Origin: Magicicada septendecula
Taxonomy: Eukaryota > Arthropoda > Insecta > Hemiptera > Cicadidae
Assembly: GCA_034769895.1 (NCBI GenBank)
Contig: CM068373.1
Coordinates: 277,436,658-277,500,657, forward strand
Reading direction: 5' to 3'
DNA length: 64,000 bases
How positions within the stretch are numbered: position 1 is the first letter of the stretch; the number at the start of each line of letters is the position of its first letter. This document shows positions 21,777 through 34,854 of the stretch, piece by piece. The notes below the pieces were generated by a model, which was not told the DNA's origin, ran no database searches, and saw nothing but the letters and a program-made list of their open reading frames with translations. The translations under genes were made by a program, and so were the position numbers.

Positions 21777-23178
21777 TATAACCTCTTCTCTTGAGTTATA
21801 ACAGAGGGAACCCAAAGTAATTGGTTCGGCCAATTACTTCAGGCTGCCTTATTCGGGACGAGCTGAAATTTAAACAGAACAACACACAGTAAATATAAAA
21901 GGAATCATGGAAGGGAAAACTGTTGATTTATGTACTCAGTATATGTGTGCAACAAGAAGATTTCCCTTTATTAAACATTTAAAAAAAAACAAATGACATT
22001 TACTCAAAAACAGATCCCATTACATTATTAATTAAATTATTAACTTGTTTAAATTGCTTTATATAGACTGTGGGATCACAACAAATTATATTTAGCTTTT
22101 CCCCGGATCCGGGTAACCATTTGGTATTTAGTCTTTAAACTTTAAAAATTAATTATATTCAATTCAAGATATTAGCTTGCAAAACTGTTACTTTTACTTT
22201 TACTTTTAAGTTTCATTATTATTCCATTTGAAGAATGGTATTAATTATACTACGATACGTTACAAACTAAACTGTTACAATTGCAAGAAGCCTGAATAGT
22301 TACAATTAAATTCTTCGATTTAAATTTTTATATTCTTATAAAGTCAATCGTCTCTGAAAGTCTCTTTAAGAGAGTATTGTGTTACAATTACTATTATTAT
22401 TATTCCTCGATAGACGTGCTATCGAGTCACTTTTAATTTGGGATATAGAAGTCTCCTCCATATGGTTACATCTTGGGAATCCTAAGAGCGTCGTCCTCGT
22501 CTAGGTCTGGTCTCAGTTGTTCACGGCTTAAACGTCTGCAGGATAGACTGGGCCTTCTACACAGGTACTCGTTGATTCTCAGATGTCTCGAACTGCATTA
22601 TCGGTCGGGTTAGATGACTAATAACCAATTACATAACATTTCAACAGAGCATTTCGCTCGTGCGTGTGCACTGCTTGGAGTCGTCATAGCGAGAGAGAGA
22701 TATTTCGTCCGCTACCACTGGTACAGGACAATAGATAGTGGGGTGTTTATTCCGCGAGAATATAGTCCCGGTCTCTCTCTAAATAAACTTTTTTATTTAT
22801 ACAAACTATCGCTAGATAAAAATACATCATTTAAATTAGTTGTTTTCGTGACTATCTGTGTCTTCAGATTCTTTAATTATTAACATTATTTTTCTATATT
22901 ATTTTAATTACAGAAGACTCGGTAAACATGTCGAGTCCGGTATCAACAGGTAGGCGCCTGATAACAAGCAAAGGGTTAAATGCGACAATAATAATTATTT
23001 ACAATATGTCTTTTCTTTACCGTTTCTTTGCCCTTATTAATTACTACTTCCATTCATACTTAGTACCTACATGTTTTTTATTATCATTGTAAGATTTAAA
23101 TGGTTAATTGTTCGCAACTTAAAATTTTTTAATTTCTTTATTTATTTTTTTTTAATTGTCACAATTTAAATCGTCACA
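21777..23178 (-). repeat. 3' LTR of the Gypsy element
   Basis: It is the partner of 29201-30809, beginning 'tataacctcttctcttgag' and ending 'atcgtcaca' on the + strand, so the element strand starts TGTGACGAT. The adjacent inner 'tactccgcctctt' reads as a purine tract on the element strand, fitting a polypurine tract. Confidence 0.93.
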
Positions 23179-23671
23179 TACTCCGCCTCTTAACCAACAC
23201 CGACTCCGGAAAATTTGGTTAGATACGTACCGAGAGTATGCTTGGGGAGTACAGTGTTAAATTTCTCTCACCCGTTTCTAGCTGTATGTAATTACTGACA
23301 GCATCGGTCATTCTTGACTTGCTGATTCTTACTATTTATACATATACTTCATATTTTACACACTAATTCGATTACTACATAAAATTCACACACTATAAAA
23401 GTATTTTCAACATTCTAAATTTTCTTAACTCTACTACTTATGACTACTACCGGATTTTTCTTTTTCTTGAGAGTTTCTCTAGTTATAGAATTTACTCTTT
23501 AATTACTCCATTTTTTTTATTATTGGATGTCAGCTGACTTCTTGCTTTGCTCTACTTTCGATGAAGAGGATTCAAGGTTGATCAGGCCTCGTACCTACTT
23601 ATACGACAAGGTAGCCAAAGGTTACTTAAGTACTTTTGCAGTTGAGTACTAAACATTGTCTTCACATTTAT
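23179..23671 (-). other. Gypsy 3' internal non-coding region
   Basis: AT-rich sequence between the integrase end and the 3' LTR, holding the probable polypurine tract next to the LTR. I see no further open frame of note. Confidence 0.6.
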
Positions 23672-24870
23672 TTATTTAATTGGCACTCTACTATTTTCTT
23701 CTTCAAGATAACGTTTTATCTGTGAAATATGTGTCCTTCGCACATATTTGTGAGTAGAGGGTTCATACAGAGTTACAGTTACCGGAGTTAAGTATTTTTG
23801 AATTTGATAAGGACCGCACCATCTGTATGATAGCTTGGAAGTTGTCTTATCGACTGCACTACTCGTTGGGTGCGTTTTATACATAACTAAGTCTCCGATT
23901 TGGTACTTTAGTTTATTATTATTATTCTTTTGCTCGTAATATTTCCTTGACTTCGCTAAGTTTGTTCGTAAATTAGCACGCGCTTCATTCCATATTTTCC
24001 TAATATTTTTATCCCTAATTTCAAGGGGTAATAATTCATGTATTTTCCACTTTGTGGATAATGGGTGGTTAGGTTTATACTTGAACAATAATTCGAATGG
24101 GGTAGACTTATGTCCTTCATGATATGCCGAATTAAAGGCGAATTGTATCCAGGATAGGTTCTGGTCCCACGAAGTATGGTCGTTAGCATGGTAGGCTATT
24201 AAAGCAGATTTTAGGTTTCGCAAATACCTCTCAGCTATATTACCTTGCGGACGATACTCTGTAGTGGTAATGTGGTCTATACCTAGTTTGAAACACATGT
24301 TCCTGAATTCCTTAGATTTAAACTGTGGTCCGTTGTCCGACACTAGATGGACTGGAATACCGAATTCTTTGAATAATCTATTCTGTAGAATGCTTACTGT
24401 TGTCGTAGCTAAAGCTCGCCGCATGGGGTACATCCAGACGAATTTACTAAAAGAATCTACGCAAATTAGTAACATTGTATTTCCTGATTTGGAACGTGGG
24501 TAGGGTCCAGAAAAGTCTAAATAAATTTTGGAGAATGGGGTAGCAGGAATCTCAGATATTAACTGACTTATTTGGCTGTTTCTCGCTGGTTTGCTGAGTG
24601 CACACAACTTACACCTTTTTACAAAGTTAGCAATCTCACTGTTCATATTTTCCCAGTGGTATTCTCTACGAATCCGATGTATGGTTTTATTTATTCCCAT
24701 ATGTGCTCCAATGGGGGAAGAGTGATAATATTCCATTAGCATAGGTTTAATAATATCCGGGGCGATGATTCGTGAATATTTTCCGTTCGCTATTCTACAA
24801 CATAATACTTTCTTACTTAATAGGTATTTTTCTGACTTGTTTCCTTTTTCAAGTTGTTCGATAATCGGAC
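23672..24870 (-). mobile_element. Gypsy integrase region
   Basis: The HHCC zinc-binding block is visible (H...HMGINKTIHRIRREYHW...CKLCALSK), followed by the catalytic core with YLDFSGPYP and SDNGPQFKS, then ERYLRNLKSALIAYH. The C-terminal part has an SH3-like stretch, KYQIGDLVMYKTHP, ending YRWCGPYQIQKYL. Integrase inserts the cDNA copy into host DNA. Length and order fit the Ty3/Gypsy family. Confidence 0.92.
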
Positions 24871-26262
24871 TCAAGCGTGGGTCTTGTTGTTGATAAAGGG
24901 CTAAATCCGTAAATGGAAGAGGAAATTCGGTAATTAACGTATTAATAATCGGTGTCTCTCTACTCTTGTTTTCGTAATTATTACTACTCGGCTGGAACAT
25001 ACGTGACAGGGTATCGGCAACTACGTTTTGGGTGCCTCTAATATGTTGTACTTTGAACTTAAAACAATTTAATCTTAATACCCATCTTCCGATACGACCT
25101 AATTGTTTTGGGTGATTTAGTAGCCAGGATAAAGCTTGATAATCTGTTTCTAACAAAAACTCTTTATGTTCTAAAAATGGTTTGAACTTCTCAAACGCGA
25201 AAACGATAGCTAAACATTCTAATTCGTAAGCAGAGTATTTCTTTTCTTGGTCTGTCAGGGTGCGTGAAGCGTAACTAATTGGTAAGCGAGAGTTATCTAC
25301 TTCCTGATATATTACTGCACCTAGGGCGACACTTGAACTGTCTGTTCGCACAACAAACGGTTTAGTAAAATCGGCTAATTGTAGTACAGGGGGTGATATG
25401 GTGCTTTCTTTTAATATCTCAAATGCGGTTTGGTGTTGCTCATTCCACTCAAATTTTACTCCCTTCTTTCTCAAAGTATTTAGCGGTGCTGCAATTTCGG
25501 CTAGATGTGGAATATACTTGTGGAAATAATTTATCATTCCTAAAAATCGGGCAATTCCTTTTGCATCCCGCGGTGGTAAAAATTCTCTGATAGCACGGGT
25601 GGGCTCTGGGTCTATGCTTACCTTTCCGTTGGCTTTTACGATGTGACCTAAAAAGGAGAATTGTGTCACAGCAAAATTTACTTTACTGGGGTTTACAGTT
25701 AATCCAGCTTTCTCTAATCGGGATAGTACTTCACGTAAATGTTCAAGATGTTGTTCAATTGACTCACTGTAAATAACAATGTCATCTAGGTAGTGATACA
25801 CATATTTAAACTTTATGTCATGAAATAATTTTTCTAATAATCTGCTACATACAGAACTACCTTGGGATATACCAAAGGGTACCCTTGTAAATTGGTATAG
25901 GTTGAAAGGGACGGCAAAAGCGGTGAAACGTTTCGATTCTTCCGAAAGGGGATCTGATGAAATGCCTGATTCAAATCCATAATGGTAAAAATTTTTGCTT
26001 TCGTAAAATAATGAAAAGCACTGTGGATGTCGGGAAGTGGTATTGATTCAAATTCTATCCGTTTATTTAGTTGTCTATAGTCTACAACTAATCTATGTTT
26101 ATCGTTGCTTTTGGGTACTAAAAACGCGGGGGATGAATAAGATGACGTAGAGGGTTCGATGACTCCTTGTTCTAACAGTTTATTAATTTGGTTCCTCATT
26201 ACTTCCATTTTTGGCGGTGATAACTTGTATGGGGCTAAACGTATTATTTTATTATCGCTCAA
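24871..26262 (-). mobile_element. Gypsy reverse transcriptase and RNase H region
   Basis: RT blocks include KHRLVVDYRQLNKR, YLDDIVIYS with the catalytic aspartates, and FSFLGHIV. RNase H follows with FVVRTDSSSVALGAVIYQ, YELECLAIV and TDYQALSWLL. This order, RT then RNase H then integrase, separates Ty3/Gypsy from Ty1/Copia. Confidence 0.93.
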
Positions 26263-26382
26263 ATTTATCTTATACTCTATCAGGTCCGTCAGTCCTAACT
26301 TTGGGGTGAGGACATTGGAGAATTGATTTATTAACTTTTGTATGTTCCGTCTATCGTTACTTTCCAGATGACCTAATTCACA

Positions 26383-26930
26383 CTAGTGATGCTTTACATG
26401 TGAAGAAGTAGTGCTAGTACTTTCTCTGTTATTTGAATTATCCTCCAAGTTATATTTCCGTGAACGATCGAATCCAAAGTAAAATTTCTTATCATGAATA
26501 TTTAGAATTATTCCTGTTTTACTGATAAAATCAGCTCCCAATATTAACTCGGGTCCTAATTCGTCGCACACTAACATTGGAAAATACCACGTAAAATTTT
26601 TAATTTTTACTTTACATGTAATGATAAGTTTTATCATTAAGTTTTGTTTGTTAGCGGTTGAGCATTTAATATTTACAGATTGACTGCGTTTAACTAAATT
26701 ATGTTTAAATAACTTATTGGCGAGGTCATGACTAATTAAACTTCGCGTTGATCCGGAATCAATTAAACCGAGGGTGGATGTTACACCAAGGTCTACTTGT
26801 ACATAAGGTAATTGACACTTACTGAAATCACACTTATTAATAGCGTTACATTTATCGATAAATTTTTTTACATAGGGGTCTAGTTTTCTTTTGTTATTAT
26901 TATTAATTTGTTTTATTTTATTGACTCTCA
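26383..26930 (-). mobile_element. Gypsy aspartic protease region
   Basis: LGLIDSGSTRSLISHDLANK carries the D-S-G retroviral-type protease active site, and ELILGADFISKTGIILN the downstream 'LGaDFl' block. The protease processes Gag and Pol. Confidence 0.88.
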
Positions 26931-28486
26931 GGGGTTTACCTTGTTTTACGATGCTGCGGAAGACACAGGGTTTCGGATCTCCCTGCCTTACATGTTTTTT
27001 GGATAATGAGTTTTTGGTGATACTGTTTCTGTTTACAGTTTCTACTGAGATGTCCGGATTTTCCGCAGTTATAGCATACATATTCTTTACGTTGGGTCTC
27101 ACAGGTTTCCTGTCGCGGTTGAGCCTCCTTGGACTTACCATGGCCATAGGTTGATCTTCGAAATGGTTTTCTTTCTCGTAGACTTCTTGCGTCAGAGACT
27201 AAGGCTTGCATTTCTTTTCTATTTTGTGTAGTGGGTACCGATGCATGTCTGTGCTGATCTGCGTACCACACATTGGAAGAGTGAATACTACATTGTTCAA
27301 AGTCCGCGAACGTAAGGGGTCTACTTATTAGTGCTAAACGGGAGCGTTCATCAGGAGATAAGCCTACTAGGATAGTATCGACCAATTGTTTTTCAGTCCA
27401 GTCGACTTGTAGTATACGTGACGATTCACGGATGTCCGCAATATAGTGGGCCAGTCTTTCATGAGCTCCTTGTACCCGAAGTACAGTATTTCTTTTGATA
27501 TCCTCATAAATTCCAGTGGGGATAAAATATTTGATTATTTTCGTGTGAAGTTCTTCTACTGGAAGACTCTAGTTTAATGTTTCTAGTACACGATCTCGTA
27601 ATGGTGGTTTACATTTGGGTAATATTACTTGCAGTATTTGCCGATCGTTTAATTGTTGTAGATCTTTTATTTGCAGTAGGTATTTGATAAAAGTTAACAG
27701 TATCGTTATACTTAACCCATCGGTGTAAGGAATTTCATTAATTATTTTCTCTACTGGGTGGGAAATCTTTCCGTAGAGGTCAACATTAAAATTTACGTTT
27801 TGTATTTCGTTCGAAGATTTAGTGGTTGCATTAGGATTAGCAATCGCATATTGACTAGTGCGAGTACGTTGAACGTTAGGGGGTGGGGGTTCTAACATAG
27901 TTAAGGTATTTAATTTTCTACTAGGTAATTGTTCAGGACTCAGTTGTATCTTAGATACGGTGGGTGATTCGGGGTTCGAGGTGGTGGGAGGGAGTTCTAC
28001 AATAGGGGATTGACCAGGGGAGATATATAATTTTTGTAAGTCTTGCTCAATTTCCTCCATTCTCGATTCATCTGACTTTCGTCGTAAGTCGTTAATAATT
28101 ATGGGTAATTGGCGTAATGCCTCGTCTGCAAATTTCTGCACATCGGCGGGGACTACGGTGACGTCGGGCCAGCTTAATAAATTATTTAATCGGCGGGTTA
28201 AATGTTCTATACGTTGAGTAACGCGCAAAAGTTCCGTAGGTGATTTCTTTTCCTTAAGGTTCTGAGATAATACTATCAGTTCCCTATATTTCGCATAACA
28301 GGTTTCTCTTTCGCCGTCATAATCGAGTTCACGCAATTTGTCTAACTGCGAGCTTGTCTCAGATCCGGATTGGCGTAATGATTTTCGTAATTCAGACACG
28401 GTTACATTCACGTGTTTTAGACCTCCTAAAAGTGCTTCGTAGCATAGCTCATCTTTTACTAATAAATCAGGATTAAATTCAGCCAT
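26931..28486 (-). mobile_element. Gypsy gag region
   Basis: The start MAEFNPDLLVKDELCYEALL lies at 28486. The capsid-like part ends before a CCHC zinc knuckle, CYNCGKSGHLSRNC, near 27060. The N-terminal half is predicted to be helical and charged with a proline-rich stretch (PTTSNPESPTVSK). It is broken, like the rest of the coding region. Confidence 0.85.
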
Positions 28487-29200
28487 TTTCGTAAAGTGGC
28501 TAGAACTAATTATTCTACTATTTGTATTTACTACTATACAACGCTATATCATTTTACACAAACATAACAATATAAATAAATCGTATTCTTACACATTTAT
28601 TAATAAACAATTAAAATGAGATGACAAAGGTTGTCATTTTACATAGGTAGAGAGAGAGAAATCTCACACATGTTTACAGATGCGTACGGCAAAAGGGGGA
28701 ATCCGCGGCAACGACACACAGGAAAGGACACGCTACTTATAACAATAGAGCTAACACAGAGGGTGAAGTGATAGTTTAATTCCGCGATGGGGGAGTCTCA
28801 CAATGACAATATACACACTTACAGGAGCGGACAAGAAATCAACCGGTCTGATATTGTTTACAAACAGACGTGTTGTTGAATGAGCTTTTGACAAGCACAT
28901 ACCTGATGTTATATCGAATACACGGGGCGTCTTTTGCTCAATATTATGTTCATTGCTATATCTAAATAATAATTAAAATTACCTATTTACAAAACTATAA
29001 TAATAACTATTATCGTTTAATTTTATTTAAGATTTTAGACACATTTAAAGTACATGAGTAAATAAATCAACAGATTATGGTCTGGGTTAATAGGCACAAT
29101 TACTGCTTAATAACACAAGTCACAAAATTTCTTTTTTTTTTTTTTTTTTTTTTTTTAATTAGCAGCAAAATTTTAACTAATTAGCAGCAGTGGCGCAATT
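28487..29200 (-). other. Gypsy 5' leader
   Basis: Non-coding leader between the 5' LTR and gag. It contains a poly(T) run of about 25 at 29131 and a duplicated 'ttagcagca' next to the LTR, where the primer-binding site should be. I could not match the site to a particular tRNA. Confidence 0.6.
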
Positions 29201-30809
29201 TATAACCTCTTCTCTTGAGTTATAACAGAGGGAACCCAAAGTAATTGGTTCGGCCAATTACTTCAGGCTGCCTTATTCGGGACGAGCTGAAATTTAAACA
29301 GAACAACACACAGTAAATATAAAAGGAATCATGGAAGGGAAAACTGTTGATTTATGTACTCAGTATATGTGTGCAACAAGAAGATTTCCCTTTATTAAAC
29401 ATTTAAAAAAAAACAAATGACATTTACTCAAAAACAGATCCCATTACATTATTAATTAAATTATTAACTTGTTTAAATTGCTTTATATAGACTGTGGGAT
29501 CACAACAAATTATATTTAGCTTTTCCCCGGATCCGGGTAACCATTTGGTATTTAGTCTTTAAACTTTAAAAATTAATTATATTCAATTCAAGATATTAGC
29601 TTGCAAAACTGTTACTTTTACTTTTACTTTTAAGTTTCATTATTATTCCATTTGAAGAATGGTATTAATTATACTACGATACGTTACAAACTAAACTGTT
29701 ACAATTGCAAGAAGCCTGAATAGTTACAATTAAATTCTTCGATTTAAATTTTTATATTCTTATAAAGTCAATCGTCTCTGAAAGTCTCTTTAAGAGAGTA
29801 TTGTGTTACAATTACTATTATTATTATTCCTCGATAGACGTGCTATCGAGTCACTTTTAATTTGGGATATAGAAGTCTCCTCCATATGGTTACATCTTGG
29901 GAATCCTAAGAGCGTCGTCCTCGTCTAGGTCTGGTCTCAGTTGTTCACGGCTTAAACGTCTGCAGGATAGACTGGGCCTTCTACACAGGTACTCGTTGAT
30001 TCTCAGATGTCTCGAACTGCATTATCGGTCGGGTCTACTAGAGTTGTAATTCTGATGATTCATGTCTCCAGGCAGGATGTTGTGAAGAGTCGTCAATCGG
30101 AGAAGATAGCTGTTATAGTTATTAACACTCGTACTATTGGTTGTCACATATTTCTTCTTGTTACAACCTTTTTTAATTTTTCTTTCTCTTAACGTTACAT
30201 ATTACACTCTTTTGTAGCAGTTAGTAAAATACATAAGAATTAATCCAAACTAATAACCAATTACATAACATTTCAACAGAGCATTTCGCTCGTGCGTGTG
30301 CACTGCTTGGAGTCGTCATAGCGAGAGAGAGATATTTCGTCCGCTACCACTGGTACAGGACAATAGATAGTGGGGTGTTTATTCCGCGAGAATATAGTCC
30401 CGGTCTCTCTCTAAATAAACTTTTTTATTTATACAAACTATCGCTAGATAAAAATACATCATTTAAATTAGTTGTTTTCGTGACTATCTGTGTCTTCAGA
30501 TTCTTTAATTATTAACATTATTTTTCTATATTATTTTAATTACAGAAGACTCGGTAAACATGTCGAGTCCGGTATCAACAGGTAGGCGCCTGATAACAAG
30601 CAAAGGGTTAAATGCGACAATAATAATTATTTACAATATGTCTTTTCTTTACCGTTTCTTTGCCCTTATTAATTACTACTTCCATTCATACTTAGTACCT
30701 ACATGTTTTTTATTATCATTGTGAGATTTAAATGGTTAATTGTTCGCAACTTAAAATTTTTTTATTTCTTTATTTATTTTTTTTAATTGTCACAATTTAA
30801 ATCGTCACA
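29201..30809 (-). repeat. 5' LTR of the Gypsy element
   Basis: It is almost identical to 21777-23178 but longer by one block of about 200 bp. At 1.6 kb it is long for a Gypsy LTR. 'gtaaacatgtcgagtccgg' and the flanking repeats occur in both LTRs. Confidence 0.93.
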
Positions 30810-31120
30810 CTTCCTCCATTCTCTCTATGTATCCAACCCACGTTAGCCTGTATGTTTTGATTATCCTGAAAATGTCCAGCTCTTAATAAAGATGGTATAG
30901 TTTATAATTATAGCGCCTGCGCCACATTCCATCTTCTTGTACTCCGTCGTCATATTGTTCTTAGAATCCGTCTTTCAAAGCAGTCTAGAAGTCTCTCGCT
31001 ATTTTTTGTCATCGTTCAGGTTTCTGAAGCATATATCAGCACTAGCCTGATAAGTGTTCTGTACATTTTGCATTTCGTGCTTCTTGAGATGAAGATGAAT
31101 GCCAGGTGCTTTTTTAATCC
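30810..31120 (-). mobile_element. LINE fragment, right of the Gypsy insertion
   Basis: On the - strand the block reads upstream LINE sequence that joins the C-terminus at 21776 once the LTR element and one CTTC copy are removed. Words such as 'ctgaacgatgacaaaaaat' and 'agcgcctgcgcc' fit RT-tail sequence with several shifts. Its 5' limit is unclear. Confidence 0.65.
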
Positions 31121-31390
31121 ATAATATGTTTTATAATATAAGGAATGTAATGAAATTAAATTATAAAATAAAGTAACGTACATGTCTACTTATAATTTTA
31201 GAATGTATCTTTCTTTTGTTAATAGCTAAATTACTATTTTTTCGTATTTTATAAGTTTTTGAGGCAATTTTTATGACGACGGTAGCAAAAATAATAGAGT
31301 ATCGTGCAGGTGAATTAATTAGAGATATATTGTACAGACACCGAACACTAAGAAACTAAACAAGAACTAATACTAAAATAAATTTCTATA

Positions 31391-31745
31391 CAATAATGGC
31401 GATACGTGTGCTTACATATGATACTGAAACATGGACAATAACTGGGAAAGAAAAGCAGCATATACAAACCGCTGGAATGACATTTTTAAGGCACGTGAGT
31501 GGTTATCGTCTAAGGGATCGAATGAGTAATGAACATATAAGGGCCGAACCTGGGTATATTCTCCATCGATGATAAGATAGAAGAACAAAAACAACAGTGG
31601 ATGGAGCACGTCTACAGAATGAATGACCAGAGACTAGTAAAGCGCGCTGTAGACTACAAACCAGTTGGCAGAAGGTCTGTGGGAAGAGATGGTTGCAGTG
31701 AAGACGGAACGGGCTATAAGCCTACACCATGAAGTGACGACGACG
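31391..31745 (+). mobile_element. LINE RT-tail fragment
   Basis: LTYDTETWTITGKEKQHIQT, then AGMTFLRHVSGYRLRDRMSN and, after shifts, VDYKPVGRRSVG. This is the standard 'ae MrfLR.vaGy...D..rN..ir' block of the LINE family found at 32140 and 40345. Several stops. A (GA)n tract follows. Confidence 0.82.
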
Positions 31746-31754
31746 ATATATTGT

Positions 31755-31780
31755 ACAGAGAAAGAGAGTGAGAGAGAGGG

Positions 31781-31834
<54 letters not shown>
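31755..31834. repeat. (GA)n microsatellite
   Basis: About 25 pure AG dinucleotides at 31784-31834 preceded by an imperfect stretch. Confidence 0.97.
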
Positions 31835-31836
<2 letters not shown>

Positions 31837-32139
31837 CTGCACAATTAATTTTTACATAGTTTCTGATTGGTTTAATTTCATCTGATCCGGTGGAGCGCAG
31901 GTGGCCTGGTTGCGCAGTAACTGGGGGCAATATAAACTGAGCTGCAGGCGTGGTGCACTGTAGGCGATTGATGGAAGCCGATTTAATGTAAACGATATAT
32001 TGAATAACGGACACAATCAATCATTGGCTCTGAATAAAAACTTCCAGACTCGTGTTGCACATTGAGGGTGTCGGACAGGATGGAATTACCAGCTACGCAG
32101 CACGTAGTACGGAAAACTAAAATATTTTGGTTTTATAAA

Positions 32140-32965
32140 CCATCATTTTGTCACCTCTTTTTAATTTATATATTGGCGATGACATAAAAAACTGCCAGAT
32201 TGTGTCGTCCGGAGCATTTTATTATTGGTCACTCTACAATTGTCACTTAGTTGGTTGCGGACAATCAGGCTATTCTGTCGGACTCGGGAAACAGGTTACA
32301 GATGGATATACATTTGTTAAATCGAATCTGCAAAAAATCTGGATTACAAATATCCACACTTAAGACCAACGTAACGGCTTTTCGTGGAACTGATCCCGTA
32401 CGGGCAAAAATTGCTATAGATGGTACTGCTCTGGGACAAGTCAGCAATTTTGAATACCTGGGCTACAGTGCGTCATATAATACAAGCAACAACGTTGTGA
32501 ATAAGTCGCATAAGTTCAATCTTATGTGCAGGACTATCAGGCGAACTCTTTAAGTTAGCAAGTAAAGAAACACGCTTAAAATTCTATAAGGAAGGCCCTT
32601 CCCTTATGGGTCTGAGAATTGGACTTTAACGAAAGGTCAGGCCAGTCGCATCCAAGCGGCTGAAATGAGATTTCTCAGGCACGTGGCAGGGTATACTCTT
32701 CCATGATTGTAGAAGAAATACAGACATTCAGCATTAACTGAATATTATGAGTATACTCGACAGGATTGGCCAGTATCAGCTGAATTAGTGGAAAGATCTT
32801 TGCCGAATGGATGACTGCCAGTTCCCCAAACAACTATGGAACTATAAGCCGAGGGGACGGAGAGGTATGGGACGTCCGAGGAAGCACTAGATCTAGACCA
32901 GATCTAGACTCTTTGACTGTTTGAGACCGGAACGAACCATCCTTGGTTTAATCCTTGTAGATAAT
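32140..32965 (+). mobile_element. LINE RT C-terminal half with (GAT)n tail
   Basis: LFNLYIGDDI, then VADNQAILSDSGNRLQMDIH, STLKTNVTAFRGTDPVRAKI, VSNFEYLGYSASY, and after shifts AAEMRFLRHVAGY and YKPRGRRGMGRPRK. These are the last RT blocks ('ADDqvil' here VADNQ, so the catalytic aspartate pair is changed) and the connecting domain. The 3' end is 'gataatgatgatgg'. At least three frame changes. A 5'-truncated, dead copy. Confidence 0.87.
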
Positions 32966-33325
32966 GATGATGGTGCGTAAATGTTTCGTTCAGTATGGTG
33001 AGAAACATTTTGTAGGGAGCTTACTAGTTTAATTTGTAGTAATTTCATTGGTTACTTTTGGTGTGGAGTTCGTAAACACAACGCGTTTGTTTGGCTAGAT
33101 TAAAATTAACACGATAAAATTGTTTCAGTATGTATTTGTTTTGTTGGAAAAATTGTATCAACGACTTATAGCAACGCATTTAAATATAATTTTATTATGA
33201 CTAAATTGTAGCTCTATATTTATGTGGAGTTGGCTAAATATTAATGATCTGTTGTGTGTGTGTAGACACATGTGTAGTATTCTTGTACCAAATCCAGGGA
33301 TCACAGAGTAAGTGTACATACATAT
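32966..33325. other. Unassigned sequence
   Basis: No motif or gene seen. Confidence 0.4.
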
Positions 33326-33812
33326 TTTAACGAGAACCCTATCGAACAGCCCGTCGATAGGGTTCTCCACCCGTCCCTCCTCTAGTGGAGCAGGTGTAGT
33401 CTCAGCCAAAGTCGCACTCAAGTACGTTCCAGAGTGTTTAAGAACACTTGAGATACGCATTAAGCTGGCGTACAGTAAGGAGGGAAAGTTATTCTGGAAC
33501 TCAGCGCGACCTATAAAAGCATGAGCGTCTGGCTTAGTCAGTCAGTTTACAGTGAGTGATTTCCTTAGCGGGGATCGAGTGATTGTCGAAATATTGTTAG
33601 AAGTGTTTACTATGTTACAGTTAGTGTGGAACTATATTACTTGACAATATTATTGCGTGTTTAGAAATTTAACTTTACTGGTTGTAAGAGACTACCTTGT
33701 TGATTACAAATTATTAATTGTGATTAATTAAAGCTGGTAATTAGTAATTTCACTGGTGTATGGATTTTGTTTTCCACTGTACCGTACGACGATCAGTGAG
33801 ACCGTCGTAACG
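33326..33812 (+). mobile_element. Solo LTR, about 487 bp
   Basis: It aligns over its length with 45144-45643. ATAT flanks it on both sides at 33322-33325 and 33813-33816, a 4-bp duplication. CTATAAAAGC at 33511 and a TCAGT initiator near 33540 give an LTR promoter. A 12-bp inverted repeat at 33332-33363 (GAACCCTATCGA and complement) sits near the left end and is absent from the other copy. No internal coding region remains, so it is a recombined fossil. Confidence 0.82.
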
Positions 33813-34854
33813 ATATAATTCTCTTGGTAATCCTACGCGTTGTCACTGTTGTCATAACAAGTCTCCTAATCTTTTGAAAGCGTAACTCACGACAGTGGAT
33901 TCCTCAAATTGGCGTCTGCTACAATTGAACTCATGAATATTAATTGTTCAAGTGTTAAACTATATCTACAGGAGGATTTAAATATAAATCGTTTTCTTCT
34001 ACTCACTGTGAGATTGGAGAAAACAAAGCGCGGAAGGAAACAGGAAAACAGAATAAGGCTCATGAAATTTATAATGTTGAATACATCGTTGATAATAAAT
34101 CTGTATTAGGGCCCTTATGGTCCACAAATGTTTGCTCTGCTTAACCACGCAAATTTTGGTTAGAAATATTTTAGTTCCACTTTTTTATTGTATAGATTTA
34201 ATAAAGAGAAAAAGTATATTTTTTATTTATGTTTTAAAGTACTTCCCATTATAATTTAAAATAAATATTAATTAATGACATAGAAATGGTAATTTTACTT
34301 GGCATTTGTTTTTTTTTAATTTAGTATGTCACACTGCAAATGCACTGTACGTTTGTAGCATTATTACATTCTACGTTACATTTAATTTTTATGTAAATGT
34401 GATAATGTTTATTTATTCTAATTACTGTATCACAGAAAGGCGTATTGTTTTATTTAGCTCTTAAATGCCTGTAGGAATACATTCGTTTGTTTATTCTGAA
34501 AGTGGTCACGGAAGGAACGTTTTGAGAGAGATGCATATTTGACAGTATTTAAAACTGAAAGAAGCAGAAACAGAATTGTAGGAATATCAGGTTCTGTATG
34601 AGGAAAGTGCTGTTGAAAAAAATAAAAATAAGAAACGAACTTACTAATTGTAACTGTCGAATTCGACAGTGGAGTTTGAACATGAAACCAAAATAACAAG
34701 TCGAGGGTGCCGACTGAAAATATTCTAAATCGTAAAAAAAAAAACAAGATACAATGTAACCAGTCAACTACTTTACACACATTTATACAGTGAACGTCAG
34801 TATTGTCGTTGTAGTCTAATTGTAAATCTATACAGTTAGGTGTAAAGTTCCTTC
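33813..34854. other. Unassigned AT-rich sequence
   Basis: No repeat or gene recognised; open frames are short and F/L/S rich. Confidence 0.4.

Larger units (their letters stand above)
21777..30809 (-). mobile_element. Ty3/Gypsy LTR retrotransposon, 9.0 kb, broken
   Basis: Two LTRs frame gag, protease, reverse transcriptase, RNase H and integrase regions in Ty3/Gypsy order. The CTTC duplication at 21773-21776 and 30810-30813 marks the target site, and the flanks on both sides are one older LINE. The LTRs differ by only a few substitutions plus one block of about 200 bp present in one copy, which points to a recent insertion in evolutionary terms. The coding part is broken, with about three or four interruptions beyond any frame change the family normally uses. 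No env-like frame was seen. Treated as a fossil. Confidence 0.95.

Noticed and set aside
29131-29155. Poly(A) tail of a processed insertion, on the - strand
   Set aside because: It lies in the Gypsy leader with no retroposed body beside it.
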